A stretch of DNA of 64,000 nucleotides from Microbacterium sp. 11MF (GTDB taxonomy: Bacteria; Actinomycetota; Actinomycetes; Actinomycetales; Microbacteriaceae): NCBI RefSeq assembly GCF_000383475.1, contig NZ_KB911460.1, positions 682,001 through 746,000 on the forward strand, given 5' to 3'. The first letter of the stretch is position 1; each line of letters starts with the position of its first letter. Below are positions 42,115 through 51,256 of the stretch, piece by piece. Below the pieces are notes generated by a model that saw only the letters and a list, made by a program, of their open reading frames with translations, did not search any database and was not told the DNA's origin. The position numbers were made by a program, and so were the translations under genes.

Positions 42115-43479
42115 ATGAGCGACTACGCCGTCATCGACCCCGCCACCGGCGAGACCCACGCGACGTACCCCACCGCCACCGCCGACGAGGTGGAGCGCGC
42201 CCTCGGGGCCGCCGACGAGGCCGCCCGGGGGTGGGGGCGGACCTCCACTCCCACCGAGCGCGCCGACCTCCTGCGCCGTGCGGCGCAGCTGCACCGCGAG
42301 CGGCGCGAGGACCTCGCGAAGATCATCGTCCGCGAGATGGGCAAGCAGATCGACGGTGCCCTCGGCGAGGTCGACTTCGCCGCCGACATCACCGAGTACT
42401 ACGCCGACCACATCGACGAGATCACCGCCGACGCGCCGATCCCGATCGAGGGGGAGGGGACCGCCGTCATCCGCAAGGCCCCGCTGGGCGTCCTCCTCGG
42501 CGTCATGCCCTGGAACTTCCCGTACTACCAGGTGGCCCGGTTCGCCGCCCCCAACATCGCGGTCGGCAACACGATCCTGCTCAAGCACGCACCGCAGTGT
42601 CCCGAGTCGGCGGCCGCCATCGAGGCGATCTATCGCGATGCGGGCTTCCCGGCGGGGGTCTACACGAACGTGTACCTCACGAACGAGCAGGCCGCCGACG
42701 TGATCGCGGACACGCGTGTGCACGGTGCATCGGTGACGGGGTCGGAGCGCGCCGGCGCCGCCGTCGCCGAGGTCGCCGGACGCAACCTCAAGAAGGTCGC
42801 CCTCGAGCTCGGTGGCTCGGACCCGTTCATCGTGCTGTCGGCCGACGACATCGACGCGGTCGCGCAGGCCGCCGTCGACGCGCGTCTCGACAACACGGGC
42901 CAGTCCTGCAACGGCGCGAAGCGCTTCATCGTCGTCGACGGCCTGTACGACGCGTTCGTCGAGGCGTTCACAGCGAAGATGTCGGCGGCATCGGTGGGCG
43001 ACCCGTGGAGCACCGACACCGTCCTCGGCCCGCTCTCGTCGGTCGCTGCGGCCGAGCGTCTCGAGAAGCAGATCCAGGATGCCGCGGCCCAGGGCGCGAC
43101 GATCGTCACCGGCGGCACGCGCGACGGGGCGTTCTTCGCGCCGACCGTCCTGACGGACGTCACCCCCGAGATGGACGTCTACCGCGAGGAGCTGTTCGGT
43201 CCCGCCGGCGTCGTCTACCGCGTGGCCGATGAGGACGAGGCGGTCCGCGTCGCCAACGACACCCCGTTCGGCCTCGGGTCCTACGTCTACACGACCGACC
43301 CCGAGCAGGCGACCCGCGTCGCCGACCGGATCGAGGCGGGCATGGTCTACGTCAACCTCGTCCTCGCCGACGAGCCGGGCCTGCCCTTCGGCGGCATCAA
43401 GCGCAGCGGCACCGGCCGTGAGCTGGGCCTGCTGGCAGCCGACGAGTTCGTCAACAAGAAGCTCGTCCGCATCGGCTGA
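42115..43479 (+). CDS. aldehyde dehydrogenase of the Sad/YneI type
   Basis: The protein is 454 aa. The combination GVMPWNFPYYQVARFAAPNI, LLKHAPQCPESA, VTGSERAGAAVAEVAGRNLKKVALELGGSDPFIVL and NTGQSCNGAKRFIV (Cys 265) matches Sad (YneI)-type NAD-dependent succinate-semialdehyde dehydrogenases. GGAGAG precedes the ATG, 39 bp after gabD. In this cluster it may instead oxidise 4-aminobutanal from the amine oxidase to GABA, a step otherwise missing. Sequence alone does not decide between the two substrates. Confidence 0.88.
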   Translation: MSDYAVIDPATGETHATYPTATADEVERALGAADEAARGWGRTSTPTERADLLRRAAQLHRERREDLAKIIVREMGKQIDGALGEVDFAADITEYYADHIDEITADAPIPIEGEGTAVIRKAPLGVLLGVMPWNFPYYQVARFAAPNIAVGNTILLKHAPQCPESAAAIEAIYRDAGFPAGVYTNVYLTNEQAADVIADTRVHGASVTGSERAGAAVAEVAGRNLKKVALELGGSDPFIVLSADDIDAVAQAAVDARLDNTGQSCNGAKRFIVVDGLYDAFVEAFTAKMSAASVGDPWSTDTVLGPLSSVAAAERLEKQIQDAAAQGATIVTGGTRDGAFFAPTVLTDVTPEMDVYREELFGPAGVVYRVADEDEAVRVANDTPFGLGSYVYTTDPEQATRVADRIEAGMVYVNLVLADEPGLPFGGIKRSGTGRELGLLAADEFVNKKLVRIG

Positions 43480-43486
43480 ACGAGTC

Positions 43487-43522
43487 GTGAGGGGCGGCAT
43501 CCGATCGGATGCCGCCCCTCAC
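43487..43522. terminator. 36-bp perfect palindromic terminator
   Basis: Two 18-nt arms (GTGAGGGGCGGCATCCGA and its exact complement) abut without a designed loop, 8 bp after the last catabolic gene and 10 bp before the end of the convergent repeat-protein gene. It serves both strands. Confidence 0.85.
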
Positions 43523-43531
43523 CGTTCCCGC

Positions 43532-46330
43532 TCAGGCCGAGGTCGTCGCGCGGACCTCCGCGGCGTCGCCGTGGCGACCGAGACCCTCGTAGACGTCGCC
43601 GAGTTCCAGCGCCGCCTGCTGGCGGAGCGGCTCGTTCTCGCTCGTGGTCGCGTGCTCGATGGCGGCCCGGTAGAGCGGGACGGCATCGGCCGCTCGCTCG
43701 GCGCCGACGAGCAGCCGGGCGGCGAGGAGTTCCGAACCGGCGCCCGAGCCGGCGTCGCCGGCCTGAGCGAACCCGTCCGCGGCCTGGAGTGCGGTCGCGA
43801 CCGCTTCGTCGGTGCGCTGACGCGCGGCCAGCAGGCGGGCGCGCGTGTCGAGCACGTCGGCGACGTACCAGTGCGCTTCGTTGGCGCGACCGAGCGCCAG
43901 CGCCTGGTCGATGACGTCGAACGCGTCTTCGTCGCCGCGCTGCATCTTCGCCTGCGCGAGCAGGTGGAGCGCCTCGGCGTGCAGGCCGATCTGCTCCTCG
44001 CGGCCGGCGATCAGTGCGATGGCGGTGTCGAGCGCGATCACGGAGTCGTCGTACTCGCCGAAGTTGCCGAGGTGGCGGCCCTGCGCCACCAGCGCGAAGG
44101 CCTGGCCCTCGGCCTCGCCCGCCTCTTCGTGGAGGTCGGCGGCGAAGCCCCACGCTCCGACGGCGTTCCCGAAGTCGCGGGCGCCCTCGTAGGCCCCGGC
44201 GAGAAGCCCCACCGTGATCGCGCGCGATCCGGCGGGCACCTCAGCGGCGGTCTCGTCCGAGAGGACCTGGTGGAGCGCGTCGACCGCCTCCTCCGGCATC
44301 CCGGCGGAGATCATGGCCCGGCCCAGCCGGTACCGCGGATCGGCCGTGGGAGCACCCGCCGATTCGAACCGCTCGACGGCGGATCGGTAGCGACCCGCGG
44401 CGAGGGAAGCGGCTCCCGCGTCCTCGTGCAGGGCTCCGGCCAGGACGAAGGCCTCGCCGACGCGCAGGTCGTCCGCGCCCAGCGAGAGGAGCAGTCTCAC
44501 CGCTTCGTCTGCGGCGGCCGCGCCCTCGGCGAACTCCTCGGCCACGCCGTGCAGGCGGGCCTTCGCCGCGAGAGCCCGCGCCCGACGGCCGTCGCTGATC
44601 GGTTCCGAGAGCAGTGCGTCCAGATCGGCGCGGGCATCGTCGAAGAGCGACGCGGATGCCGCGGCGTCGACCGCGAGCAGTCGCACGCCCTGCGCGCGCA
44701 CCGCGTCGCCGGCCTCGAGGAACAGGCGCACGCCCTCGCGCGCGTCGTCGCGGGCCTCTGCGAACGATCCCTCATACATCTTCGCGACCGCCAGCGTCGC
44801 GACCAGGTCGGCCCGGACCGCGGGGGGAGCGCCGACAGCGGCGGCCGCCTCGGCTCGGAGGGCGTCGCCGGCCTCCGCCAGATCCTTCCCGAAGAGGATC
44901 AGGCCGAGGCGGTCCTCGAGATCGGCCTGCTCGGCGTGGCCGGCGGCGCGCAGGATGGCCAGGCGCTCGGGGAGGAACGCCTCGGCCTCGTCGATCCGAT
45001 CGGTGGCGACGAGGCCGCCCAGCAGGTGGGACGAAAGTGTCCCGCGCTCAGCGGGATCGGCATCCGTCAACAGGTCGCGGAGCGGGTCGATCGCGGCGGA
45101 CGAGCCGGCGTGTGCGAGGGCGACGGCGCGCGCGACCCGGTCCTCCCGCGTGAGGACGGGAGCTGCCGCGACCACCGTCGAGAAGTCGTGCGAGCGGATC
45201 GGCACGTCGTAGCGCTCCGTGCCGATCTCGCGCAGGCGCTCGAGGTTCCGGGTGTGGGCGTCCGTGCCGTTGCGGCGGTCGAAGGCGTCGGCGATCGAGC
45301 CCGCGGCGGCCCAGGCGGCGGTCGCGAGGTCGTCGACGCGCCACGGGCCGTCGTGTTCGCCGAAGACGGGGACCAGGTTCTCCGCGTCCGAGCCGCGGAC
45401 GGTGAGCTCCGGGTGGCCGGCCGCAGCGACGGCGTCGAGGGCCAGTGCGAACGCGCCGAGGGCCGTGCCGTGTCCGTCGGCGTCGAGACCGTCGTGGACG
45501 AGCCACGGCAGGTGGCGCTCGACGAGGGCGAGGGCGCGCGCCTCGTTGCCGGTGACGGCGCAGAACACGACGTTCTTCGCGACGATCGCGAGGTTGTCGG
45601 GGTTGTCCTTCGCGAGGCGGTAGCTGCGCAGGTGCGCGGTTCGGGCCTCGTCGAGCATCCCCGCGTGCAGGTAGGGGAGGAGGATGCGCGCCAGCGCGTG
45701 CTCGGGCTCTTCGCCGCACGAAAAGCCGTTCTCGATCATCTCGCCGACGAGACGGATGGCGTCCTCCTCGCGGCCGGTCTCGATGAAGAACCCGGCGAAC
45801 TGGCTGCGCACGCACGCGTCGCAGTGGCTGTAGTCGTCGCGGGGGGTCGCCTCGAGCGTCCGCTGCAGCTCCGTCGCCTCGTCGATGCGCCCCGCGGCCC
45901 AGGCATCCTCGAATCGGGCCATGAGCACCCCGCTGGGACCGACGCCCGCGCGCTGATAGTGGGCTTCCATGTCGTCGAGCACGGCGGCGATCTGCTCGGA
46001 GGGGAACTCCGGCGAGTTGCCGAGGGCGCTCGCCATCCACTTGTACTGCCACAGCACGTCGCCGGCGCCGTCGACCTCGGCGGGGAACCGCTCCGGGTCG
46101 GCGTCGTGGTGGGCCAGGCACCACGCGAACGACGTCAGCATGAGGTCGGTGTCGCCACCCATGTTGGCGCTCGAGGTCTGCCGCAGGCGGGCCTCGTACT
46201 CCAGGCGCTCGTCGCCGCTCTCCTGGGCCAGCGCGACCGCCTGTGCGACGAGGGCCTGCTCCTGCGGGCCCCACGGGGTGTTGTCGATCTCGTCGAAGAG
46301 GGATCGGATGCGGGTGGCATAGCCGGTCAT
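43532..46330 (-). CDS. large helical (TPR-like) repeat protein paired with Hsp90-like protein
   Basis: The protein is 932 aa, with no signal peptide or membrane helix. It consists of repeated helix pairs in the TPR style, for example GDERLEYEARLRQTSSANM, AVERFESAGAPTADPRYRLGRAM, EGQAFALVAQGRHLGNFGEYDDSVIALDTAIALI and LRQQAALELGDVYEGLGRHGDAAEV. A short HCDAC motif near residue 176 could bind metal. The ATG overlaps the TGA of the Hsp90-like gene, so both are made together. TPR proteins commonly serve as Hsp90 co-chaperones, which suggests a physical complex. No close functional homologue is known to me. Confidence 0.82.
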   Translation of the reverse strand: MTGYATRIRSLFDEIDNTPWGPQEQALVAQAVALAQESGDERLEYEARLRQTSSANMGGDTDLMLTSFAWCLAHHDADPERFPAEVDGAGDVLWQYKWMASALGNSPEFPSEQIAAVLDDMEAHYQRAGVGPSGVLMARFEDAWAAGRIDEATELQRTLEATPRDDYSHCDACVRSQFAGFFIETGREEDAIRLVGEMIENGFSCGEEPEHALARILLPYLHAGMLDEARTAHLRSYRLAKDNPDNLAIVAKNVVFCAVTGNEARALALVERHLPWLVHDGLDADGHGTALGAFALALDAVAAAGHPELTVRGSDAENLVPVFGEHDGPWRVDDLATAAWAAAGSIADAFDRRNGTDAHTRNLERLREIGTERYDVPIRSHDFSTVVAAAPVLTREDRVARAVALAHAGSSAAIDPLRDLLTDADPAERGTLSSHLLGGLVATDRIDEAEAFLPERLAILRAAGHAEQADLEDRLGLILFGKDLAEAGDALRAEAAAAVGAPPAVRADLVATLAVAKMYEGSFAEARDDAREGVRLFLEAGDAVRAQGVRLLAVDAAASASLFDDARADLDALLSEPISDGRRARALAAKARLHGVAEEFAEGAAAADEAVRLLLSLGADDLRVGEAFVLAGALHEDAGAASLAAGRYRSAVERFESAGAPTADPRYRLGRAMISAGMPEEAVDALHQVLSDETAAEVPAGSRAITVGLLAGAYEGARDFGNAVGAWGFAADLHEEAGEAEGQAFALVAQGRHLGNFGEYDDSVIALDTAIALIAGREEQIGLHAEALHLLAQAKMQRGDEDAFDVIDQALALGRANEAHWYVADVLDTRARLLAARQRTDEAVATALQAADGFAQAGDAGSGAGSELLAARLLVGAERAADAVPLYRAAIEHATTSENEPLRQQAALELGDVYEGLGRHGDAAEVRATTSA

Positions 46331-48144
46331 GAGGCTCCTTCTGTCGCGGGCGGGATGTCGGTGTCGATCGCGCGGTCGACCAGCTCCGAGAGTGCGGTCG
46401 ACATCATCGTGCGGTCGCGCGGTCCGAGGGGGTGGTGGCCCGCGAGCAGCGACTGCACGTACAGCAGCTGCACGCTCAGGTCGAACACGCGACCCGCCGG
46501 GGTCGCGGCGAGCTTGCGGATCACCGGGTTCGTCCAGTTGAGGCAGAGTCGCGCGGCAGGCTCCTCCGCCCCGCGGCCCGACACGACGCTCGCGGCCCGG
46601 TCGAGGACGCCGCCCCACAGGGCCCCGCCGGCGCTGCGTGCCCGGCCGCGATCGAGTGCGCGCAGGACTTCGGGGTCGGCGACGAACAGACCCGGGAGCT
46701 CCGGACGCTCGAAGGTGCGGACGGCGACGACCACGTCCTCGAGTGCGGCCCGGGCCCGGTCTTCGAGAGCGGTCGCCGCAGCGCGGTCGTCGAGCGGCGC
46801 CAGATCGAGACGGTCGATCTCGCCGACGACGTCGACGCGCTCCACCTCGACACCGGGGAACAGCTCCGGGATCCGGCGGACGAGGTCCGCGTCGTAGAGG
46901 TAGCCGCCGTTGACGAGGATGCCGCCGGCAGAGGTCATGCTGGCGACCTGGCGGAACTCGTCGACGCTCTCGGCGTAGCGCACCAGCGGGAAACGGCGGG
47001 CGATCTCCTCGATGCGCAACCGCCCGGCGGTCGTGTCGACCGACAGCCATCGCACGATGAACCGGGCGAGTTCGTCGTCGTGGCGGACGAGCGATTTGAG
47101 GGCCACCTCGTGGATCGACACGAACTGCGACAGCCGCAGGGGGTCCTGCAGTGCTGCGTCGAGGATCCAGCGGCGGATCGCCTCGCCGATCTCCTGCCGG
47201 GTCTGCTCGAGCGCGTCGTCATCGACGAGCGACTCCCGACTGGCGGTGGGGTGCAGCGAGCCGGAGTCGACGACGGCCCGGGCGAAGAACGCCCAGGCGG
47301 GCAGCAGCTCGTCGGCGCGCTCGGTCAGCAACATCCGCCGCAGGTAGACACGGGTGCTCTGACGTGCCGTCGGGGGAGGGGCGAAGGGCAGGACGAAGGC
47401 CACGCCCCGCGTCTGCGTTCCCGGCACGTGCAGCGGGATGACGTCGAGAGGCTCGGCGCCGATGAGCTCGCGGCCGTAGGCGAGCTGTCGCTCCACGTCG
47501 CCGTCGAGGAAGGGCGCCGGTTCGGTCACGGTCGTCTCGCCGCCGCCGGGGAGGTCGACGACGACCGTGTGCGGCAGGTACCGGCCGAACGTCTCGGCGA
47601 GTTCCATGACGGTGCTCGTGCCGAGGAGCGCCCGGGTGTCGGCGCGCGGAGTCAGGTGCACGCTCGTTCCGACCGGGATGTCCTGGGCGTACGGCGCGAC
47701 GGTGAAGGTGCCGTCCGAGTGGCCGGTCCACTCGACGGCAGCCGATCCGGCGGCGCTCCGTGAGCGGATGACGATCGTGTCGCACACCATGAAGCACGAC
47801 AGCATCCCGATGCCGAACTGCCCCAGGAAGTCGCCGCGCGGCAGATCGAAGATGTCGCGTTTCGAGCTGCGTCCCACTGTCGCGAGCAGGTCCGCGACCT
47901 CGGTCTCGGTGAGACCCACGCCGTCGTCGCGCATCACGAACTCCGTCGACCCGTCGCTGACGGGTGTGATGCGGATGCGGCCGCCGCCCCCGTCGAGCGC
48001 CCGTCGCGCCGCGATCGCGTCGACGGCGTTCTGGAGCAGTTCGCGCAGGAACACCCGCGGGCTCGAGTAGATGTGGCGGCTCAGCAGGTCGATGACTCCG
48101 CGGAGGTCGACCTGGAACTGTTGGGCGGCAGTACTGTCGGTCAC
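46327..48144 (-). CDS. divergent HSP90-family ATPase
   Basis: The protein is 605 aa from a GTG preceded by GAGGAGCG. The GHKL ATP-binding domain is clear: FLRELLQNAVDAIAARR (Glu and Asn for hydrolysis and Mg), VMRDDGVGLTETEVADLLATVG, SSKRDIF and GDFLGQFGIGMLSCFMV. The middle domain has RVYLRRMLLTERADELLPAWAFFARAVVDS and LHPTASRESLVDD, matching HtpG's catalytic-loop region. The C-terminus differs from HtpG. It is co-translated with the repeat protein, so a specialised chaperone rather than the housekeeping one is likely. Confidence 0.87.
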   Translation of the reverse strand: MTDSTAAQQFQVDLRGVIDLLSRHIYSSPRVFLRELLQNAVDAIAARRALDGGGGRIRITPVSDGSTEFVMRDDGVGLTETEVADLLATVGRSSKRDIFDLPRGDFLGQFGIGMLSCFMVCDTIVIRSRSAAGSAAVEWTGHSDGTFTVAPYAQDIPVGTSVHLTPRADTRALLGTSTVMELAETFGRYLPHTVVVDLPGGGETTVTEPAPFLDGDVERQLAYGRELIGAEPLDVIPLHVPGTQTRGVAFVLPFAPPPTARQSTRVYLRRMLLTERADELLPAWAFFARAVVDSGSLHPTASRESLVDDDALEQTRQEIGEAIRRWILDAALQDPLRLSQFVSIHEVALKSLVRHDDELARFIVRWLSVDTTAGRLRIEEIARRFPLVRYAESVDEFRQVASMTSAGGILVNGGYLYDADLVRRIPELFPGVEVERVDVVGEIDRLDLAPLDDRAAATALEDRARAALEDVVVAVRTFERPELPGLFVADPEVLRALDRGRARSAGGALWGGVLDRAASVVSGRGAEEPAARLCLNWTNPVIRKLAATPAGRVFDLSVQLLYVQSLLAGHHPLGPRDRTMMSTALSELVDRAIDTDIPPATEGAS

Positions 48145-48364
48145 CGCGCTCCTCGGTAGTCGTCGTTCGTCCGATGCCGCACCCCCCGATGCACCGGCTG
48201 CGGGACGGCCGATCAAGCCTACCGACGGCGCCCGACGGCGACGAGGGATGCCGCGCGTTCGCCACCCTCCGAGCCATGCCGTATGCTTGTCCACGCAGTT
48301 GTCTGCATTCTTTTGCCGTGCCCATGGGCCCGGCAGGATGCGGATTCCCGGGTCGCAAGACCTT
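48145..48364. promoter_or_regulatory. divergent promoter region, Hsp90-like gene and tRNA-Trp
   Basis: This 220-bp gap has no gene. On the plus strand, TTCGCC (48258-48263), an 18-bp spacer and TATGCT (48282-48287) form a plausible promoter for the tRNA-Trp/secE transcript. On the minus strand a TAGGCT near 48220 could serve the Hsp90-like gene, leaving an untranslated leader of about 70 nt. I see no CIRCE or HspR-type repeat. Confidence 0.4.
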
Positions 48365-48437
<73 letters not shown>

Positions 48438-48481
48438 CGCGTCAGCGTCAGCTGACTCGAACCGAGCAACAGGTGGGTTGA

Positions 48482-48748
48482 ATGGTCCAGGATGAGCCGA
48501 ACGGCGAGGTCGTCGCTGCCAGCAGCGGCGCCACCCGTGAGAAGAAGCTCAACTTCTTCCAGCGAATCGCCCTCTTCATCCGCCAGGTGGTCGCCGAGCT
48601 TCGCAAGGTCGTCACGCCGACTCGCCAGGAGCTGGTCAAGTTCACGCTCGTCGTCCTGGGCTTCGTCGTGGTGGTGATGGCCATCGTGTACGGCCTCGAC
48701 CTGCTCTTCACCTGGGTCGTCGACGTCGTCTTCGGCGTACCGAGCTGA
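48482..48748 (+). CDS. secE: preprotein translocase subunit SecE
   Basis: The protein is 88 aa with one C-terminal membrane helix (LVVLGFVVVVMAIVYGLDLLF). The preceding FIRQVVAELRKVVTPTRQELVKFT is the conserved amphipathic helix and hinge that clamps SecY. AGGTGGG lies before the ATG. It is probably transcribed with the tRNA and nusG. Confidence 0.95.
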   Translation: MVQDEPNGEVVAASSGATREKKLNFFQRIALFIRQVVAELRKVVTPTRQELVKFTLVVLGFVVVVMAIVYGLDLLFTWVVDVVFGVPS

Positions 48749-48854
48749 CGACCGGACGACCATCCGTCGCGGTGACGGGCGGCATCCCGGGCAACCGGAC
48801 GCACCCGCTGTCGCCGCTGAACATCGAAGCCGAACCTGCAGGGAAGTGAATCAC

Positions 48855-49862
48855 GTGACCGAGAGATATGTGGACGACGCCGACTGGTCGACCGCCGCAG
48901 AGCAGTCCAGCGAGGACGACGAAGCCCAGGAGGGCAACGTCCTGGCGAGCCAGGAGCGTTCCGCCGAGTCCGCCGAGCACGCCGCCCTGCACATCGAGGA
49001 TGACGAGCCCGTCGAGGACGAGCCGACCGGAGAGGATGCCGTCGTGATCGAAGACCCCGAGGCAGACCGTATCGTCAACGACGCGCTCGAGATCGACCAG
49101 GCCGACGAGGCCGAGGCCGCCGCTGAGGTGCTCACCGAGTCTCTCGCCGACGAAGAGGAAGAGCGCGCCGCGGCAGCCGCCGACGAGGTGGCTCCGTACG
49201 ACGGTCCCGAGCTCGGCGACGACGAGGACGAGACCTCCGACGACCCGTACGAGGCGTTCCGCCAGGAGCTCCGCTCCCTCGAGGGCAAGTGGTACGTCAT
49301 CCACTCCTACGCCGGCTTCGAGCGCAAGGTGAAGGCCAACATCGAGCAGCGCAAGTCCACGCTCGAGGTCGAGGACGACATCTACCAGGTCGAGGTCCCC
49401 ATGGAGGACGTCGTCGAGATCAAGAACGGCCAGCGCAAGATGGTCAACCGCGTGCGGATCCCCGGCTACGTGCTGGTCCGCATGGAGCTCAACGAGGACA
49501 CCTGGTCCGTCGTGCGTCACACCCCCGGTGTCACCGGCTTCGTGGGCAACGCCCACAACCCGACGCCGCTGCGTTTCGAAGAGGCCTTCAACATGCTGAA
49601 GCCGCTCGTCGAGGCCAAGGAGGTCGCGCCCGCCAAGGGTGGCGCCGCCACGAAGGGCTCCGCCACGCAGGCCCGCTCGGTCATCACCGAGGTCGACTTC
49701 GAGATCGGCGAGACCATCACGATCAAGGAGGGTTCGTTCGCGGGCCTGCCCGGATCGATCTCCGAGATCAAGCCCGAGAGCGGCAAGCTCACCGTCCTCG
49801 TCTCGCTCTTCGAGCGCGAGACGCCGGTCGAGCTGTCGTTCGATCAGGTCACCAAGCAGTAA
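48855..49862 (+). CDS. nusG: transcription termination/antitermination protein NusG
   Basis: The protein is 335 aa. The GTG at 48855 is preferred because GGGAAG is correctly spaced for it, while the in-frame GTG at 48846 overlaps that ribosome-binding site. The first 140 residues are an acidic, Glu/Asp/Ala-rich extension common in actinobacterial NusG. The NGN domain starts near residue 145 (KWYVIHSYAGFERKVKANI, GYVLVRMELNEDTW, VTGFVG), and the KOW domain ends the protein (GSFAGLPGSISEIKPESGKLTVLVS). It binds RNA polymerase and couples it to Rho or ribosomes. Confidence 0.95.
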   Translation: MTERYVDDADWSTAAEQSSEDDEAQEGNVLASQERSAESAEHAALHIEDDEPVEDEPTGEDAVVIEDPEADRIVNDALEIDQADEAEAAAEVLTESLADEEEERAAAAADEVAPYDGPELGDDEDETSDDPYEAFRQELRSLEGKWYVIHSYAGFERKVKANIEQRKSTLEVEDDIYQVEVPMEDVVEIKNGQRKMVNRVRIPGYVLVRMELNEDTWSVVRHTPGVTGFVGNAHNPTPLRFEEAFNMLKPLVEAKEVAPAKGGAATKGSATQARSVITEVDFEIGETITIKEGSFAGLPGSISEIKPESGKLTVLVSLFERETPVELSFDQVTKQ

Positions 49863-49881
49863 GCGCAGCATCGCGCGATGC

Positions 49882-49909
49882 GAAGGCCCCGCTCCGGCGG
49901 GGCCTTCGT
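49882..49909 (+). terminator. hairpin terminator after nusG
   Basis: The 12-bp perfect stem CGAAGGCCCCGC/GCGGGGCCTTCG closes a TCCG tetraloop 20 bp after the nusG stop codon. Confidence 0.85.
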
Positions 49910-49933
49910 CATGCTGGGGGATGCCGGATGCGG

Positions 49934-50048
49934 TAGACTCATGTGGTTTGTGCGCCGTTTCGTCGTGCGCGCAGACACCACCACGACCCGGATCCGCCGG
50001 GAGCGTGGGAGAACGAGGCATCCGCCTCGCTCGTGAAAGGAAGAGGAA
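49934..50048 (+). promoter_or_regulatory. rplKA promoter and untranslated leader
   Basis: TAGACT (49934-49939) is a plausible -10 box; a -35 box is not clear. The leader of about 100 nt contains a 6-bp hairpin (CGAGGC/GCCTCG, 50014-50029) and ends in AAAGGAAGAGG before the rplK ATG. In other bacteria L1 binds this operon's leader to repress it, but I could not identify that site here. Confidence 0.45.
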
Positions 50049-50480
50049 ATGGCACCGAAGAAGAAGGTGACCGGCCTGATCAAGCTTCAGATCAACGCCG
50101 GTGCAGCCAACCCGGCGCCGCCGATCGGCCCCGCGCTCGGTCAGCATGGCGTCAACATCATGGAGTTCTGCAAGGCGTACAACGCCGCGACCGAGTCGCA
50201 GCGCGGCAACGTCATCCCCGTCGAGATCACCGTCTACGAGGACCGCAGCTTCACGTTCATCCTGAAGACCCCGCCCGCCGCGGAGCTCATCAAGAAGGCC
50301 GCCGGTGTGGCCAAGGGTTCTGCGACCCCGCACACCACCAAGGTCGCGAAGCTCACCAAGGATCAGGTTCGCCAGATCGCCGAGACGAAGATGCCCGACC
50401 TGAACGCCAACGACATCGAGGCCGCCTCGCTGATCATCGCCGGCACCGCCCGTTCCATGGGCATCACGGTCGAGAGCTGA
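50049..50480 (+). CDS. rplK: 50S ribosomal protein L11
   Basis: The protein is 143 aa, the expected length. [38 protein letters not shown] is the conserved N-terminal domain, which binds the GTPase centre of 23S rRNA with thiostrepton-site prolines. The C-terminal RNA-binding domain includes [20 protein letters not shown]. It lies 13 bp before rplA. Confidence 0.98.
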   Translation: MAPKKKVTGLIKLQINAGAANPAPPIGPALGQHGVNIMEFCKAYNAATESQRGNVIPVEITVYEDRSFTFILKTPPAAELIKKAAGVAKGSATPHTTKVAKLTKDQVRQIAETKMPDLNANDIEAASLIIAGTARSMGITVES

Positions 50481-50493
50481 GGGGAACAGAACA

Positions 50494-51183
50494 ATGGCTA
50501 AGTCCAAGGCTTACGAAGCAGCAGCGGCCAAGATCGACCGCTCCACGTTCTACTCCTCCGAGCAGGCTGTCGCCCTCGCCAAGGAGACCGGTTCGGCCAA
50601 GTTCGACTCGACCGTCGAGGTCGCGCTGAAGCTCGCCGTCGACCCGCGCAAGGCGGACCAGATGGTCCGTGGCACGGTCATCCTGCCCCACGGCACCGGC
50701 AAGACCGCCCGCGTCATCGTTTTCGCGACCGGTCCCGCCGCTGAAGCCGCTCTCGCCGCTGGTGCGGACGAGGTCGGTGGCGCCGAGCTCATCGAGAAGG
50801 TCGCCGGTGGCTACACCGCGTTCGACTCGGCAGTCTCGACCCCGGAGCTCATGGGCCAGGTCGGTCGCCTCGGAAAGGTCCTCGGACCCCGTGGCCTCAT
50901 GCCGAACCCGAAGACCGGCACCGTGACCCCCAACCCGGCCAAGGCCGTCGAGGAGATCAAGGGCGGAAAGATCGAGTTCCGCGTCGACAAGCACGCCAAC
51001 GTGCACTTCGTCGTCGGCAAGGCGTCCTTCTCGGAGGACCAGCTCAACGAGAACTTCAACGCCGCGCTCGAAGAGATCGTGCGTCTGAAGCCCTCGAGCT
51101 CGAAGGGCCGTTACATCCAGAAGGGCGCCATCTCGACCACGTTCGGTCCTGGCATCCCGCTGGACGTCAACGCTCTCGTCTGA
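50494..51183 (+). CDS. rplA: 50S ribosomal protein L1
   Basis: The protein is 229 aa. The L1 signature is around [49 protein letters not shown] is the conserved N-terminal block. It binds 23S rRNA at the mobile stalk and controls tRNA exit. GAGGGGAACAG precedes the ATG. Confidence 0.98.
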   Translation: MAKSKAYEAAAAKIDRSTFYSSEQAVALAKETGSAKFDSTVEVALKLAVDPRKADQMVRGTVILPHGTGKTARVIVFATGPAAEAALAAGADEVGGAELIEKVAGGYTAFDSAVSTPELMGQVGRLGKVLGPRGLMPNPKTGTVTPNPAKAVEEIKGGKIEFRVDKHANVHFVVGKASFSEDQLNENFNAALEEIVRLKPSSSKGRYIQKGAISTTFGPGIPLDVNALV

Positions 51184-51197
51184 GTCGTCCAGACAGT

Positions 51198-51227
51198 AAG
51201 GGGCTCCACCTCCGGGTGGGGCCCCTT
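51198..51227 (+). terminator. hairpin terminator after rplA
   Basis: A 13-bp stem (AAGGGGCTCCACC with its partner, one G-T pair) closes a TCCG tetraloop, 15 bp after the rplA stop codon. Confidence 0.88.
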
Positions 51228-51244
51228 CGTCGTTCCCGCCTTGA

Positions 51245-51250
51245 TAGCGT
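51245..51250 (+). promoter_or_regulatory. -10 box, leaderless start of nitronate monooxygenase gene
   Basis: TAGCGT ends 6 nt before the GTG at 51257 and starts 18 bp after the preceding terminator. Confidence 0.6.
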
Positions 51251-51256
51251 CGTCGC

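Noticed and set aside
46331..47050. N-terminal extension of the repeat-protein frame
   Set aside because: It is antisense-like low-complexity sequence inside the Hsp90-like gene in another frame; the ATG at 46330 overlaps that gene's stop codon and begins the helical repeats.
49940..50048. Ribosomal protein L1 autoregulatory site in the rplK leader
   Set aside because: A leader exists, but I could not recognise the conserved L1-binding loop; only a simple 6-bp hairpin is visible.
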